From positions 4,950,392-5,014,391 of the forward strand of contig NZ_KI911783.1 in the NCBI RefSeq assembly GCF_000515415.1: 64,000 nt of DNA, written 5' to 3'. This DNA is from Bradyrhizobium sp. WSM1417. GTDB taxonomy: Bacteria > Pseudomonadota > Alphaproteobacteria > Rhizobiales > Xanthobacteraceae. How positions within the stretch are numbered: position 1 is the first letter of the stretch; each line of letters begins with the position of its first letter. Positions 51,702-58,824 of this stretch are shown here, piece by piece. The notes beneath the pieces were generated by a model. That model saw nothing but the letters and a program-made list of their open reading frames with translations. It made no database searches and was not told the origin of the DNA. Position numbers and translations under genes: made by a program.

Positions 51702-53075
51702 ATGGGGGACCAGCGGTCAATGGGCAAGGCAGCGAAATCGGCCACTGATGCGGAGCTTAAGAAGCTCATGCGCCAATTCCCCGCTGAGCGCGCCTTACAG
51801 AAGCGCGGTTGCGGTGACGGGCTCGTTTTCCTGATTGAGCGGACCTCCGACGCGCATGCATCGGCGCGCTGGGTTTTCGAGTATCGCTTTGCCGGCAAAA
51901 GGAAGTCGCTGGGGCTGGGCACCTATCCCGATATCAGCCTCTCCCGGGCTCGCGAATTAGCGGGCGGTCAAAAGGCCCTGATCAGGGAGGGCAAAGACCC
52001 GGCAGCAGAGAGGAAGGCAGGTAAGCAGGCCGCAGCGGTTGCGCATCTGACCACATTCGACCTGGTCGCCAATGCATGGCTCGACAGTGAGCGCAACCGT
52101 CCCCAAGGCACGAAACAGCTATCAGCCGACACCGTGGATAAGCTGACGTGGTTGGCGAACTTGGTGCGGCCCGTGCTTGGTACCCTGCAAATCCGCGACA
52201 TTGCGACCCCGGATGTCGTGCGGGCGATCGAGCCGATTGCGAAATCCGGCCGCGTCGATACCGCTCACCGGGTTCGCGAGGTCCTGTCCCGGATCTTTGC
52301 CTTTGCGGCGGTGCGCGGCATGTGCAACGGCGACCCGGCGGCGCCGCTGAAGAAAGAACGGTCCGTGTTGCCGGCGAAGCACATCGAGAGCCACGCGGCC
52401 ATCACGGACCCTAAAGCCTTTGGCGAGATGCTACGCGCTATTGAAGGATACGACAGCGGTGCAGGAAACCGGGCACGGCGCACCACTACGCTGGCGCTGA
52501 AGCTTATCACTCTGACCGCGCTCCGGCCTTTCGAACTTCGTCAACTGCGCTGGTCGTGGGTCGATATCGATAATAGTCGCATCGAGCTGCCGGCCGAATT
52601 CATCAAGATGCGCAAGCCACACACGGTCTACCTTTCCCGGCAGGCGGTCGAAGTGCTGACCGAGCTGCGGGGTATCAACGGCTACGGCGAGCTTGTATTT
52701 CCGGCAGTCCATGCCAAGCGCGTGGTTCGCAAGGATGGCGAGCCCGTCAAGCGCCCTGCCGTGCGGCCGATCAGCGAAAACACGCTGAACGCGGCCCTGC
52801 GGCGTCTGGGCTTCGGCAACGCGGACCATGTAAGCCACGGCTTCCGCACATCCATGAGCACCGCGACCAATGAAAGCGGTCTCTTCAAAGCCGATATCAT
52901 CGAGGTCGCGCTTAATCACATGGATGAGGACAAGGTGCGCGCCATCTACAATCGCGCTCGTTACGAACAAGAGCGCAAGCGCCTTTCGGGGTGGTGGGCC
53001 GATTACTGCGACGCCTTGCGCGAAGGCCGCCAGCCAGTCAGCGGCGAGAACGTTATTCCGATGGTCCGGGCATGA
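51702..53075 (+). CDS. Tyrosine-type integrase (P4-like, tRNA-associated)
   Basis: 457 residues with ATG 51702, chosen for AGGGG ahead; starts at 51654 and 51720 are also possible. The N-terminal DUF4102-like arm-binding domain (RWVFEYRFAGKRKSLGLGTYPDISLSRARELA) and a core-binding domain (FDLVANAWLDSERNRPQGT...) precede the catalytic domain. Catalytic residues: Arg near residue 275 (TALRPFELRQL), HxxR near 379 (SHGFRTSMST), His in LNHMDED and the nucleophile Tyr near 416 (AIYNRARY). It recombines the island with the tRNA-Lys 3' end. It overlaps the next gene by 4 bp. Confidence 0.92.
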   Translation: MGDQRSMGKAAKSATDAELKKLMRQFPAERALQKRGCGDGLVFLIERTSDAHASARWVFEYRFAGKRKSLGLGTYPDISLSRARELAGGQKALIREGKDPAAERKAGKQAAAVAHLTTFDLVANAWLDSERNRPQGTKQLSADTVDKLTWLANLVRPVLGTLQIRDIATPDVVRAIEPIAKSGRVDTAHRVREVLSRIFAFAAVRGMCNGDPAAPLKKERSVLPAKHIESHAAITDPKAFGEMLRAIEGYDSGAGNRARRTTTLALKLITLTALRPFELRQLRWSWVDIDNSRIELPAEFIKMRKPHTVYLSRQAVEVLTELRGINGYGELVFPAVHAKRVVRKDGEPVKRPAVRPISENTLNAALRRLGFGNADHVSHGFRTSMSTATNESGLFKADIIEVALNHMDEDKVRAIYNRARYEQERKRLSGWWADYCDALREGRQPVSGENVIPMVRA

Positions 53076-53668
53076 CTGGTCCGAGCCCCTTCAAGCCTTA
53101 CACTCCGGAGGCGGACAGATGGGCCAGCAGGGACGATTGGAAGGATGACCGTTCGCACGAGCCGGAACATGTGATCGCGCACTTTAAAAAGGTCTACAGC
53201 ATGCAGGGAGTAGCCGAATACGCGATTGCCTGCGATTTGAAGCGGCGCAGCGAGTTACGGGAGGTTCTGACCGCTGCGGGTTGGAGCACTGTCAACTTCA
53301 CTGGGAGCAAGTATCTTGGGCGCTTGGCGCTAATCGCACGCGCCGAAGGCTGGCATGCGAAGGACAATGTGAAGCGCAACGCCGTTCGCGGCGCTGCCGG
53401 GCACCTCAACAACGTCATAGCTCGCCATCGCAAGGCGTGGTCTCACCAGCTTCCCGATTCCATACTCGACTGGTTAGAGCAGTTCTTTCGCCTTGGCTGG
53501 AACGACGGCAAGCCCGACCATCGTGCAGCGGCGTTGGCTGACGTAATGGAGCGAACGCCGCAGGTGGACGAGCGCGGCCGGCGGCTTCGCGGCGACGCAG
53601 CTAGCGACTATGGCAGCGACCGCGTGGCGCTGCACCGATTGCGCAAACTGTTCGCGAAGCCGCGCTGA
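53072..53668 (+). CDS. Hypothetical protein co-transcribed with the integrase
   Basis: 198 residues from ATG 53072, which overlaps the integrase stop (ATGA). It is soluble and basic: WASRDDWKDDRSHEPEHVIAHFKKVYSMQGVAEYAIACDLKRRSELREVLTAAGWSTVNFTGSKYLGRLALIARAEGWHAKD... There is no known domain that I recognise. Coupling to the integrase suggests a directionality or DNA-binding accessory role, or simply an island gene. The C-terminal half is rich in Arg and Asp. Confidence 0.65.
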   Translation: MTGPSPFKPYTPEADRWASRDDWKDDRSHEPEHVIAHFKKVYSMQGVAEYAIACDLKRRSELREVLTAAGWSTVNFTGSKYLGRLALIARAEGWHAKDNVKRNAVRGAAGHLNNVIARHRKAWSHQLPDSILDWLEQFFRLGWNDGKPDHRAAALADVMERTPQVDERGRRLRGDAASDYGSDRVALHRLRKLFAKPR

Positions 53669-53676
53669 GGACGTTG

Positions 53677-53760
53677 CTAATTTCCGTTCCCGCTCGACCG
53701 GTTTGCCGAGCGCGCCTCAGCTAGCCAGCGGTCCACTTCCACTGCAATTGTCGAGGTCAT
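53677..53760 (-). CDS. Possible 27-residue peptide with strong ribosome site
   Basis: On the minus strand, AAGGAGG lies 6 nt before ATG 53760, which reads MTSTIAVEVDRWLAEARSANRSSGNGN. A second ATG 4 nt earlier would be too close to the ribosome site. The peptide is short and no homolog is known to me. It runs toward the convergent gene that ends at 53668. Confidence 0.35.
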   Translation of the reverse strand: MTSTIAVEVDRWLAEARSANRSSGNGN

Positions 53761-53873
53761 GCATCGCCTCCTTGCCGAATCCTGTCGCGCTCAAGCAGGA
53801 ACCACGTCACCGCGTTCAGTCGCAATGCGAAGCTAGCGCACCAACGCATCTCGGCTCATGTCCGATATCGCCC

Positions 53874-54464
53874 TTATCTGAGCATCTCGCACGCGAAGTC
53901 ATTGGACGACCGCACGAGGTTGCTGTTTGTAAGGCACTCCCGCTTCGCCTGCTCGGCTTGCTTCGCAAATTTCGGGTCTTTCCTCATCAGATCCGCTGTT
54001 AACTCCTGAGAATACTGCTTTTCGGCCACCGCCATCTTGTCCCTCGGGAGGCCCGAGCACATGTGACCGTTGGTGGCTATCCCGTCGACGTCGCGATGGT
54101 GCACGCACTCCCACGCTGCGATGGTTTGGTCCTGCTCAAACTTATGACCCGCTAGCTCCACGCGGCGGGCCTCCGCGTCGCGGTTGGCTTTCGCTTCCGC
54201 TTCCCTCCTCGCCTGCTCCTCCGCAAGCTCCGCGTCGCGCTCGGCCCGTTCCTGCTCGATCTCGCGCATGGCAACCGCATCGGCCTTGTACAGCTTGCTG
54301 AACGCGACGCCATCTAGACCGCGAGTGAGTTCGCCGGTCACGAAGAACAGCCCCAGTAGGACGGGGATGGCCAAAACTATGCCGACGAATACGCGGGCGG
54401 TACCAGCACCGAATGCGAACCATACGAAGCCAGCGAGTATTCCCAAGCCAATCAAAAAATGCAT
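53874..54464 (-). CDS. Membrane protein with coiled coil, unknown function
   Basis: 196 residues. Two N-terminal hydrophobic segments (IGLGILAGFVWFAFGAGTARVFVGIVLAIPVLLGLFFVTGE) are followed by a charged coiled coil (MREIEQERAERDAELAEEQARREAEAKANRDAEARRVEL). A C-terminal part has four cysteines (WECVHHRDVD, GHMCSGLP, KRECLTNSN, DFACEML), perhaps in two disulfides. The arrangement of two membrane helices, then coiled coil, then Cys-bearing domain suggests a membrane-tethered sensor or anchor; nothing more can be said. It stands alone, divergent from the HTH gene at 54585. Confidence 0.65.
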   Translation of the reverse strand: MHFLIGLGILAGFVWFAFGAGTARVFVGIVLAIPVLLGLFFVTGELTRGLDGVAFSKLYKADAVAMREIEQERAERDAELAEEQARREAEAKANRDAEARRVELAGHKFEQDQTIAAWECVHHRDVDGIATNGHMCSGLPRDKMAVAEKQYSQELTADLMRKDPKFAKQAEQAKRECLTNSNLVRSSNDFACEMLR

Positions 54465-54584
54465 CTTCTAATCCACCGAATGGCGGGGGCCCCCCGGCTT
54501 GCAGCTGAGGGACCGATCCACCTAATAAGGGTGATTTATACCCTTATGGTGGCAGAATTGCGAGGCATGTCGATGGTGGTCTTT

Positions 54585-54821
54585 ATGATCACCCCTCGAC
54601 AGATTCGAGCTGCCAGAGCGCTGCTCGGCTGGAGTCAGCAACAGCTTGCCGATAAGGCTATCGTATCCCTCAATGCTCTTGCACGGCTGGAAAAAGGCGC
54701 CGTGGATTCGCGAGTGAGCACGGTGCAGGCTATCCAAAAGGCCCTAACTAAGGCCGGTGTTGAATTCCTTGCTGCCGATTCAAAGGGAGAGGGCGTAAGA
54801 CTCCGACGTCCAAAGGCGTAA
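54585..54821 (+). CDS. XRE-family helix-turn-helix regulator
   Basis: 78 residues from ATG 54585 (MITPRQIRAARALLGWSQQQLADKAIVSLNALARLEKGAVDSRVSTVQAIQKALTKAGVEFLAADSKGEGVRLRRPKA). A start at 54567 would add six residues and has slightly better upstream purines. The HTH is LGWSQQQLADKAIVSLNALARLEKG. It is of the short single-domain type found in phage and island control circuits and toxin-antitoxin pairs. No toxin gene is directly linked; the next feature is a tRNA-Arg remnant 15 bp downstream. Confidence 0.8.
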   Translation: MITPRQIRAARALLGWSQQQLADKAIVSLNALARLEKGAVDSRVSTVQAIQKALTKAGVEFLAADSKGEGVRLRRPKA

Positions 54822-54835
54822 TCGGCTCGTGAACA

Positions 54836-54885
54836 ACAGATTTCTATTCTGAGGGTTGCAGGTTCGAATCCTGCCGGGATCGCCA
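54836..54885 (+). repeat. tRNA-Arg(TCT)-like 3' half, left copy
   Basis: Reads as the 3' half of a tRNA: anticodon arm with loop TTTCTAT (anticodon TCT), variable loop, T-arm GCAGG-TTCGAAT-CCTGC, and acceptor end CGGGATC-G-CCA. The 5' half is degenerate. It matches 57612-57657 over 46 nt with 3 differences, so it looks like an attachment-site scar rather than a working tRNA. Confidence 0.75.
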
Positions 54886-54940
54886 AATTTCAATGGTTTC
54901 AAATGGTTAAGTTTCTAAAATCAAAATTGTTCGCCTTCCC

Positions 54941-55215
54941 ATGATTGCCGCGCGTTTGAAGTGGACCCGCCAGCCAAGGGTCTCAACCAAGCCCGTTGGT
55001 CCCGGCTCGTAGGAATTGAAACTCAATCCTGGAACAACTATGAAAGAAGCTTTAGAAGGATTTCGGTAGATCAAGCCTTGAAGGTTTGCCGGGTCACCGG
55101 TGTTACTCTGGACTGGATCTACTGCGGTATTGCGTCAGGCGTACCCGTCGAGCTGGCGACCGCACTCCTTGACCTGGAGCGGCAAAAAAAAAGGAACGCG
55201 GGAATTAATGACTGA
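54941..55215 (+). pseudogene. Frameshifted XRE-type HTH gene
   Basis: The frame from 54941 reads MIAARLKWTRQ, the usual beginning of a Cro-like HTH; the rest (AKGLNQARWSRLVGIETQSWNNYERSFRRISVDQALKVCRVTGVTLDWIYCG) is in the next frame, open from 54961 (GTG) to 55215. Supplying one base near 54973 would fuse the two into one 91-residue protein with an intact HTH. So this is either a broken gene or a base error; a GTG-started shortened form is possible. It overlaps the membrane protein start at 55208 by 8 bp. Confidence 0.6.
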
Positions 55216-56593
55216 GGATCCCTCTGGCGGGCCACCCAGCGAGAGCGCATCACTCGCGCAGTTGGGCCGTTCACTAATTGGGCTTCGCATCGTTCTTCAA
55301 TCGCTTCTGCGCTTCTACTTCTTAATATGGCGGCTGCGCTGGCGATCGCGCTACTTCATGCGGCTCTGTGCAACCTGTCATATGGCCTGCCTTTTCGAGA
55401 TTTGGCCCAAGGTCTCGGATGGTGGCCCGTTGGATTCGGATTCCCACGTCTATAAGCAGGCCCACGAGGCTGTTGGTTATTACCTGATGCGATCGTCGAC
55501 CAGCCGCACCAAGTTTGCCGCGTTTGAGCCGAGAATTCTTGGCTGGAATTATCTCGCCTGGCATCTGGCCCAGACTAATCCGCCTGAGGCTCAAAAGCAT
55601 TTTCGCTTTATGCGAAAGCACCGGCTTGCAAGGATCATCCGATACTACGAGAACATACAGAACTACATAAACTACCTTGCGGCCTCGGAAATAGAGCCGC
55701 TTCAACAGCTGGGAAACGAAGCGACAACTCGCGAAGACTGGAAATTGAAGGTCGATTTCGACCAGCTGCCAGCGGAGCTAAAGACTAAGCCGCATAGCGC
55801 GCGGCGCCTCTCCTCATTCCTCAGGAAGAAACTTCGATCCGCGCGCGGCGCGATTGCGATCAAGAACTACTTGAAGGTCGATTTTACGTTATCCGACATA
55901 TCTTCCTTCATTGCGATCTCGGGCGCGCTTCTTCTACTGCTGGGTTTCGGCCGTATCGCCCTACTAGGATGGTCTTTTGGAGTTCCTTTCTCGCGATATT
56001 TCAGTACGACCGATTATGTCGCCAGCGGACTTGGCGAAATTTACGGCTATCTCGGAAGCGCTCTTTTGTCGGCAACATTGGCTTTCCTGAGATTAGCTAC
56101 AGCAACAGCCGTGTCAGTACAGGAACCTGAGATCTACCAACGCACATGGAGTGGTCGAAGCGAGCGATGGATACTCCACTCCTTGGGCATCAGCGGAGTA
56201 GTTGCATTAGTGGTAGTCGGGTTGCGAGATCACCGGGTCGATACGCTCTCACTGGCGATTGCAATGTACTATCTGCTCTCGCTGACTGTTTGGAACGTGA
56301 GCGTTCGATTTTTCAAAGACCCGCTTAAAGCAGGGATGTTGCTCGTTATCATCGCGGCATCCTCAGCGAGCACGTTGGTCGGGACGGTCCGCGAAATTCA
56401 AGCTATGACAGAGGTATCTCTGAAAGAGCCGCCGCGCACGATACGGTTCACCGATGCCACGTATGACGAGCCATCATGGCGAGTTTTTGCGATCACAAAC
56501 AATTTTGTTCTTCTTCGAAGGCACAGCGACGGAGTTTTGGTGGTAAAGGCAAGGACCGACCTCAAGTCTATTGAAGACCAAACTCCTCGCTGA
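55208..56593 (+). CDS. Multi-pass membrane protein of unknown function
   Basis: 461 residues from ATG 55208, 8 bp inside the end of the HTH gene, which fits one operon. After an early hydrophobic and basic segment (IGLRIVLQSLLRFYFLIWRLRWRSRYFMRL) comes a soluble region of about 180 residues. Several hydrophobic segments follow (FIAISGALLLLLGFGRIALL, YGYLGSALLSATLAFLRL, WILHSLGISGVVALVVVGL, LAIAMYYLLSLTVWNVSV, AGMLLVIIAASSASTLVG), then a soluble C-terminal domain (RTIRFTDATYDEPSWRVFAITNNFVLLRRHSDGVLVVKARTDLKSIEDQ). No family is recognised. HTH plus membrane protein is a plan shared by many small defence or stress modules; the role here is unknown. Confidence 0.7.
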   Translation: MTEDPSGGPPSESASLAQLGRSLIGLRIVLQSLLRFYFLIWRLRWRSRYFMRLCATCHMACLFEIWPKVSDGGPLDSDSHVYKQAHEAVGYYLMRSSTSRTKFAAFEPRILGWNYLAWHLAQTNPPEAQKHFRFMRKHRLARIIRYYENIQNYINYLAASEIEPLQQLGNEATTREDWKLKVDFDQLPAELKTKPHSARRLSSFLRKKLRSARGAIAIKNYLKVDFTLSDISSFIAISGALLLLLGFGRIALLGWSFGVPFSRYFSTTDYVASGLGEIYGYLGSALLSATLAFLRLATATAVSVQEPEIYQRTWSGRSERWILHSLGISGVVALVVVGLRDHRVDTLSLAIAMYYLLSLTVWNVSVRFFKDPLKAGMLLVIIAASSASTLVGTVREIQAMTEVSLKEPPRTIRFTDATYDEPSWRVFAITNNFVLLRRHSDGVLVVKARTDLKSIEDQTPR

Positions 56594-56665
56594 ACACACC
56601 GGCGAAATCACCGGGGCACGGGGGCTCTAGCCACCAGCCTGCTGCAGTTAGAGGCAACCACGGCC

Positions 56666-57529
56666 TTGGCAGACGAACTGAAGACACACGGTTGGGCCTA
56701 TTTGAACATCGGGAATCCGATGTGTGCTTGGGCGACTTATCGAGGAGCTTTAGTTTCCATTCCAACCAGTCCTGGATTTCTATCCGTTTGGTCTGCGTCA
56801 GTTTTACACCATGCGTCGGCAGAGCGAATTGCGCGCGAACATGCCTTGGAGTGGTGTCGTGCGACCTTTTATCCGAATCGAGTCTCGCGCCTGATCGGGA
56901 TGTTCTGTTTTACTGAGCTGAGGAGTGCGGAGAAGGCCCTTGAATGGGGCAGCCACTTCAAGCTCCAAAATCTTGCAGAACTCAGCTTAGCCGAAGTACG
57001 GAGAGGCGATCGACTGGATTCCAACTGGATAACTTACGGGGATTTCGATGATCCAAGCCGGGGCGCGTGCTTCGGTTACTGGAGCGGGATGCCCTATCCC
57101 GGTGCAGAACCCGTTTGGGAGACAATCCTGGAGGGTCGGCTTGATGTCCTTGGGACGGACATAAGAGAACGCGCCTATGCGCGTATAGAAAAGCATATGC
57201 CCGACAGCACGCCTTTAGCGGAGCTGGGTCGAATTGCTGCATGGGTCGGATCAAATTTAGGAGCGGTCTATGCTTTCCTTCGGGCCGACGGGGACTATGT
57301 CGAACTCGAGTATATAATGGACATGCAAGAAGCGAATGATCCGGCGTTTATCAAGAAGATTAGTGACCTACTGAGTAGTGGGCACCCCATGCGGCAAGAG
57401 GCGAGCCGCGCGTTTGCGGAAGATCGGGTACGTGCTCCCGATCTACGTCCATTCGGGTTTCGTAAACCCAAGTCCGAGTTGCCCTTCGTGGGTTTGCAGC
57501 AAGCCGGGCCTCATCCAGCTAATAGGTGA
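56666..57529 (+). CDS. Hypothetical cytoplasmic protein, 287 residues
   Basis: The frame opens at TTG 56666 (MADELKTHGWAYLNIGNPMCAWATYRGALVSIPTSPGF), with AGAGG about 10 nt ahead. The protein is soluble and acidic, with SAEKALEWGSHFKLQNLAELSLAEVRRGDRLDSNWITYGDFDDPSRGACFGYWSGMPYPGAEPVWETILEGRLDVLGTDIRERAYARI in the middle and a basic tail. I do not recognise a domain. It is the last gene before the right tRNA-Arg fragment, so it belongs to the cassette. Confidence 0.6.
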   Translation: MADELKTHGWAYLNIGNPMCAWATYRGALVSIPTSPGFLSVWSASVLHHASAERIAREHALEWCRATFYPNRVSRLIGMFCFTELRSAEKALEWGSHFKLQNLAELSLAEVRRGDRLDSNWITYGDFDDPSRGACFGYWSGMPYPGAEPVWETILEGRLDVLGTDIRERAYARIEKHMPDSTPLAELGRIAAWVGSNLGAVYAFLRADGDYVELEYIMDMQEANDPAFIKKISDLLSSGHPMRQEASRAFAEDRVRAPDLRPFGFRKPKSELPFVGLQQAGPHPANR

Positions 57530-57982
57530 ACACCGGATAAAACACCGGAGCCTGCTCTAACTTCAAGTAAGTGTTTGTGATGTAGATCGAAATCAGGCGG
57601 TAGCCCAATTGTTTCTACTTTGAGGGTTGCAGGTTCGAATCCTACCGGGATCGCCAAGCTTTTTCTGCCACTAACGATTTCAACAAGTTCTGGCCATTTT
57701 TGTCTAACTCTTCCGGCTGGTTAGGCAACCGGATATCAAATCCGCCTTCATTTGCGCTTAGTGCGACGGCTGTTGTGGCCGGCAGCGCCTTCATTGCCAT
57801 CGTTTCATGCTGGGATTTCATGGCTAACAGCTGCGCCGAACGAAAGGCGATCGCTGAGCTAGGACCGCTGAGTACCCGTATTTTTCCCTAAGTCCAAAGT
57901 CTCGCAGACGCGCTGCATCGTTGCTTGCGCTCTCGCTCCGGTTGAGGTTGGATAGCCCTTATTTTAGCCGGGGGGCTATTTC
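57530..57982. other. Gene-poor stretch with the right tRNA-Arg fragment
   Basis: 453 bp. Apart from the tRNA-Arg 3'-half copy (57612-57657) nothing convincing is seen; a 63-residue frame at 57700-57891 begins with TTG inside a region without a ribosome site and is not supported. Confidence 0.5.
57612..57657 (+). repeat. tRNA-Arg(TCT)-like 3' half, right copy
   Basis: The T-arm GCAGG-TTCGAAT-CCTAC (one stem mismatch) and acceptor end CGGGATC-G-CCA are kept. The anticodon stem upstream is no longer paired. It matches the left copy at 43 of 46 positions. Confidence 0.75.
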
Positions 57983-58408
57983 ATGCGTATATTAGCTGTT
58001 GTGATGCTTTGCGCCGCATTGGGCGGCTGTGCAGCCGCACCAAAAATGGGATGGGTGCGGGTCGACGGGCAATCCTCTCGGGATAACCCGGTCTTACATA
58101 CCCAGTTTGAGGTCGATAGGACTGCTTGTATCGGCGAACGCAACAAGGCCGCACTGTCCGGCGTGTCTGTTGCGAGCGGTGGCTTAGCGGCGGCTATGGC
58201 GGCCCAAGAGCGATCAAACGCCGCTGATACTGTCGGTCAAGGCTGCATGGCGGAGAAAGGCTACCTCCTCGTAAAGGAGGATGAAGCCGACGCAAAGCGC
58301 GCCGAGCTGGCCAGGGTTGCCGATCTGAAAAAGCAACAGGAAGCTGCGGCTACCGCGCCTGCACCTAAGCCAAAAAAGCCGGCCGCGGCGGCAAAACCGT
58401 CGAGCTGA
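57983..58408 (+). CDS. Lipoprotein, unknown function
   Basis: 141 residues from ATG 57983. A lipobox is clear (MRILAVVMLCAALGGCAAAP, with the Cys at residue 16), so the protein should be lipidated and placed in the inner or outer membrane. The body (HTQFEVDRTACIGERNKAALSGVSVASGGLAAAMAAQERSNAADTVGQGCMAEKGYLLVKEDEADAKRAELARVADLKKQQ) has a Cys pair and a helical, charged C-terminus ending in Lys/Pro/Ala-rich residues. It is 2 bp from the next secreted protein gene, so the two are co-transcribed. Confidence 0.8.
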   Translation: MRILAVVMLCAALGGCAAAPKMGWVRVDGQSSRDNPVLHTQFEVDRTACIGERNKAALSGVSVASGGLAAAMAAQERSNAADTVGQGCMAEKGYLLVKEDEADAKRAELARVADLKKQQEAAATAPAPKPKKPAAAAKPSS

Positions 58409-58410
58409 AC

Positions 58411-58767
58411 GTGAAGATCGCGCTCCTAACCGCCAGTCTAGCTCTCGCTCTCGCAGCTTCCGCATTCGCAACCGAGCCGGATTTCAGTAGCGGCAACTAC
58501 ATGCTCCAACATTGCGAACATTACGTATTCAAGCACGGACAATTCGACGTTTGGGACGGTGAGTGCGGCGGCACAATCGCAACGCTCACGTTCCTGAGTA
58601 ATGCGCTGCCTGAAGGCTTTAAAAACTGCCCTCCGAAGGGCCACACTAAAGAACAGGCCGCGCGAGTTGTCGTTAGTTACATGCAAAACAATCCCCAGCT
58701 CCTCAATGAGCCATTTCGAATCTTGGCGATGACCGCTCTTAGTCAGGCGTGGCGATGCAAACAGTAG
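58411..58767 (+). CDS. Secreted Rap1a/Tai-like protein
   Basis: 118 residues from GTG 58411, 2 bp after the lipoprotein stop. Signal peptide MKIALLTASLALALAASAFA. The mature part has the Rap1a/Tai pattern: FSSGNYMLQHCEHY..., DGECGGTIATLTFLSNALPEGFKNCPPKGHTKEQAARVVVSYMQNNPQLLNEPFRILAMTALSQAWRCKQ, with four cysteines in place and the closing A..AL..AW.C. Rap1a-type proteins were first found as immunity proteins of secreted effectors; many occur alone, as here, and no effector gene is in the window. Confidence 0.75.
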   Translation: MKIALLTASLALALAASAFATEPDFSSGNYMLQHCEHYVFKHGQFDVWDGECGGTIATLTFLSNALPEGFKNCPPKGHTKEQAARVVVSYMQNNPQLLNEPFRILAMTALSQAWRCKQ

Positions 58768-58824
58768 TGATCATCCGTCCGACACACTTCATAAGAATTG
58801 TAATCGACCTGAAAACGGTGGGAA

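Larger units (their letters stand above)
54836..57657. mobile_element. 2.8-kb cassette bounded by tRNA-Arg 3'-half direct repeats
   Basis: Direct repeats at 54841-54886 and 57612-57657 (46 nt, 3 mismatches) bracket a frameshifted HTH gene, a multi-pass membrane protein gene and an unknown gene. There is no recombinase inside. The repeats are what attL and attR look like after insertion into a tRNA gene, so this cassette may have moved using an integrase in trans, or may be one unit of a tandem array. Confidence 0.6.

Noticed and set aside
54836..54885. A functional tRNA-Arg gene
   Set aside because: The 5' half (acceptor and D-arm) does not fold with the 3' half; only the 3' half is kept.
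57700..57891. A 63-residue protein beginning with TTG
   Set aside because: No ribosome site and no recognisable family; probably a chance frame.
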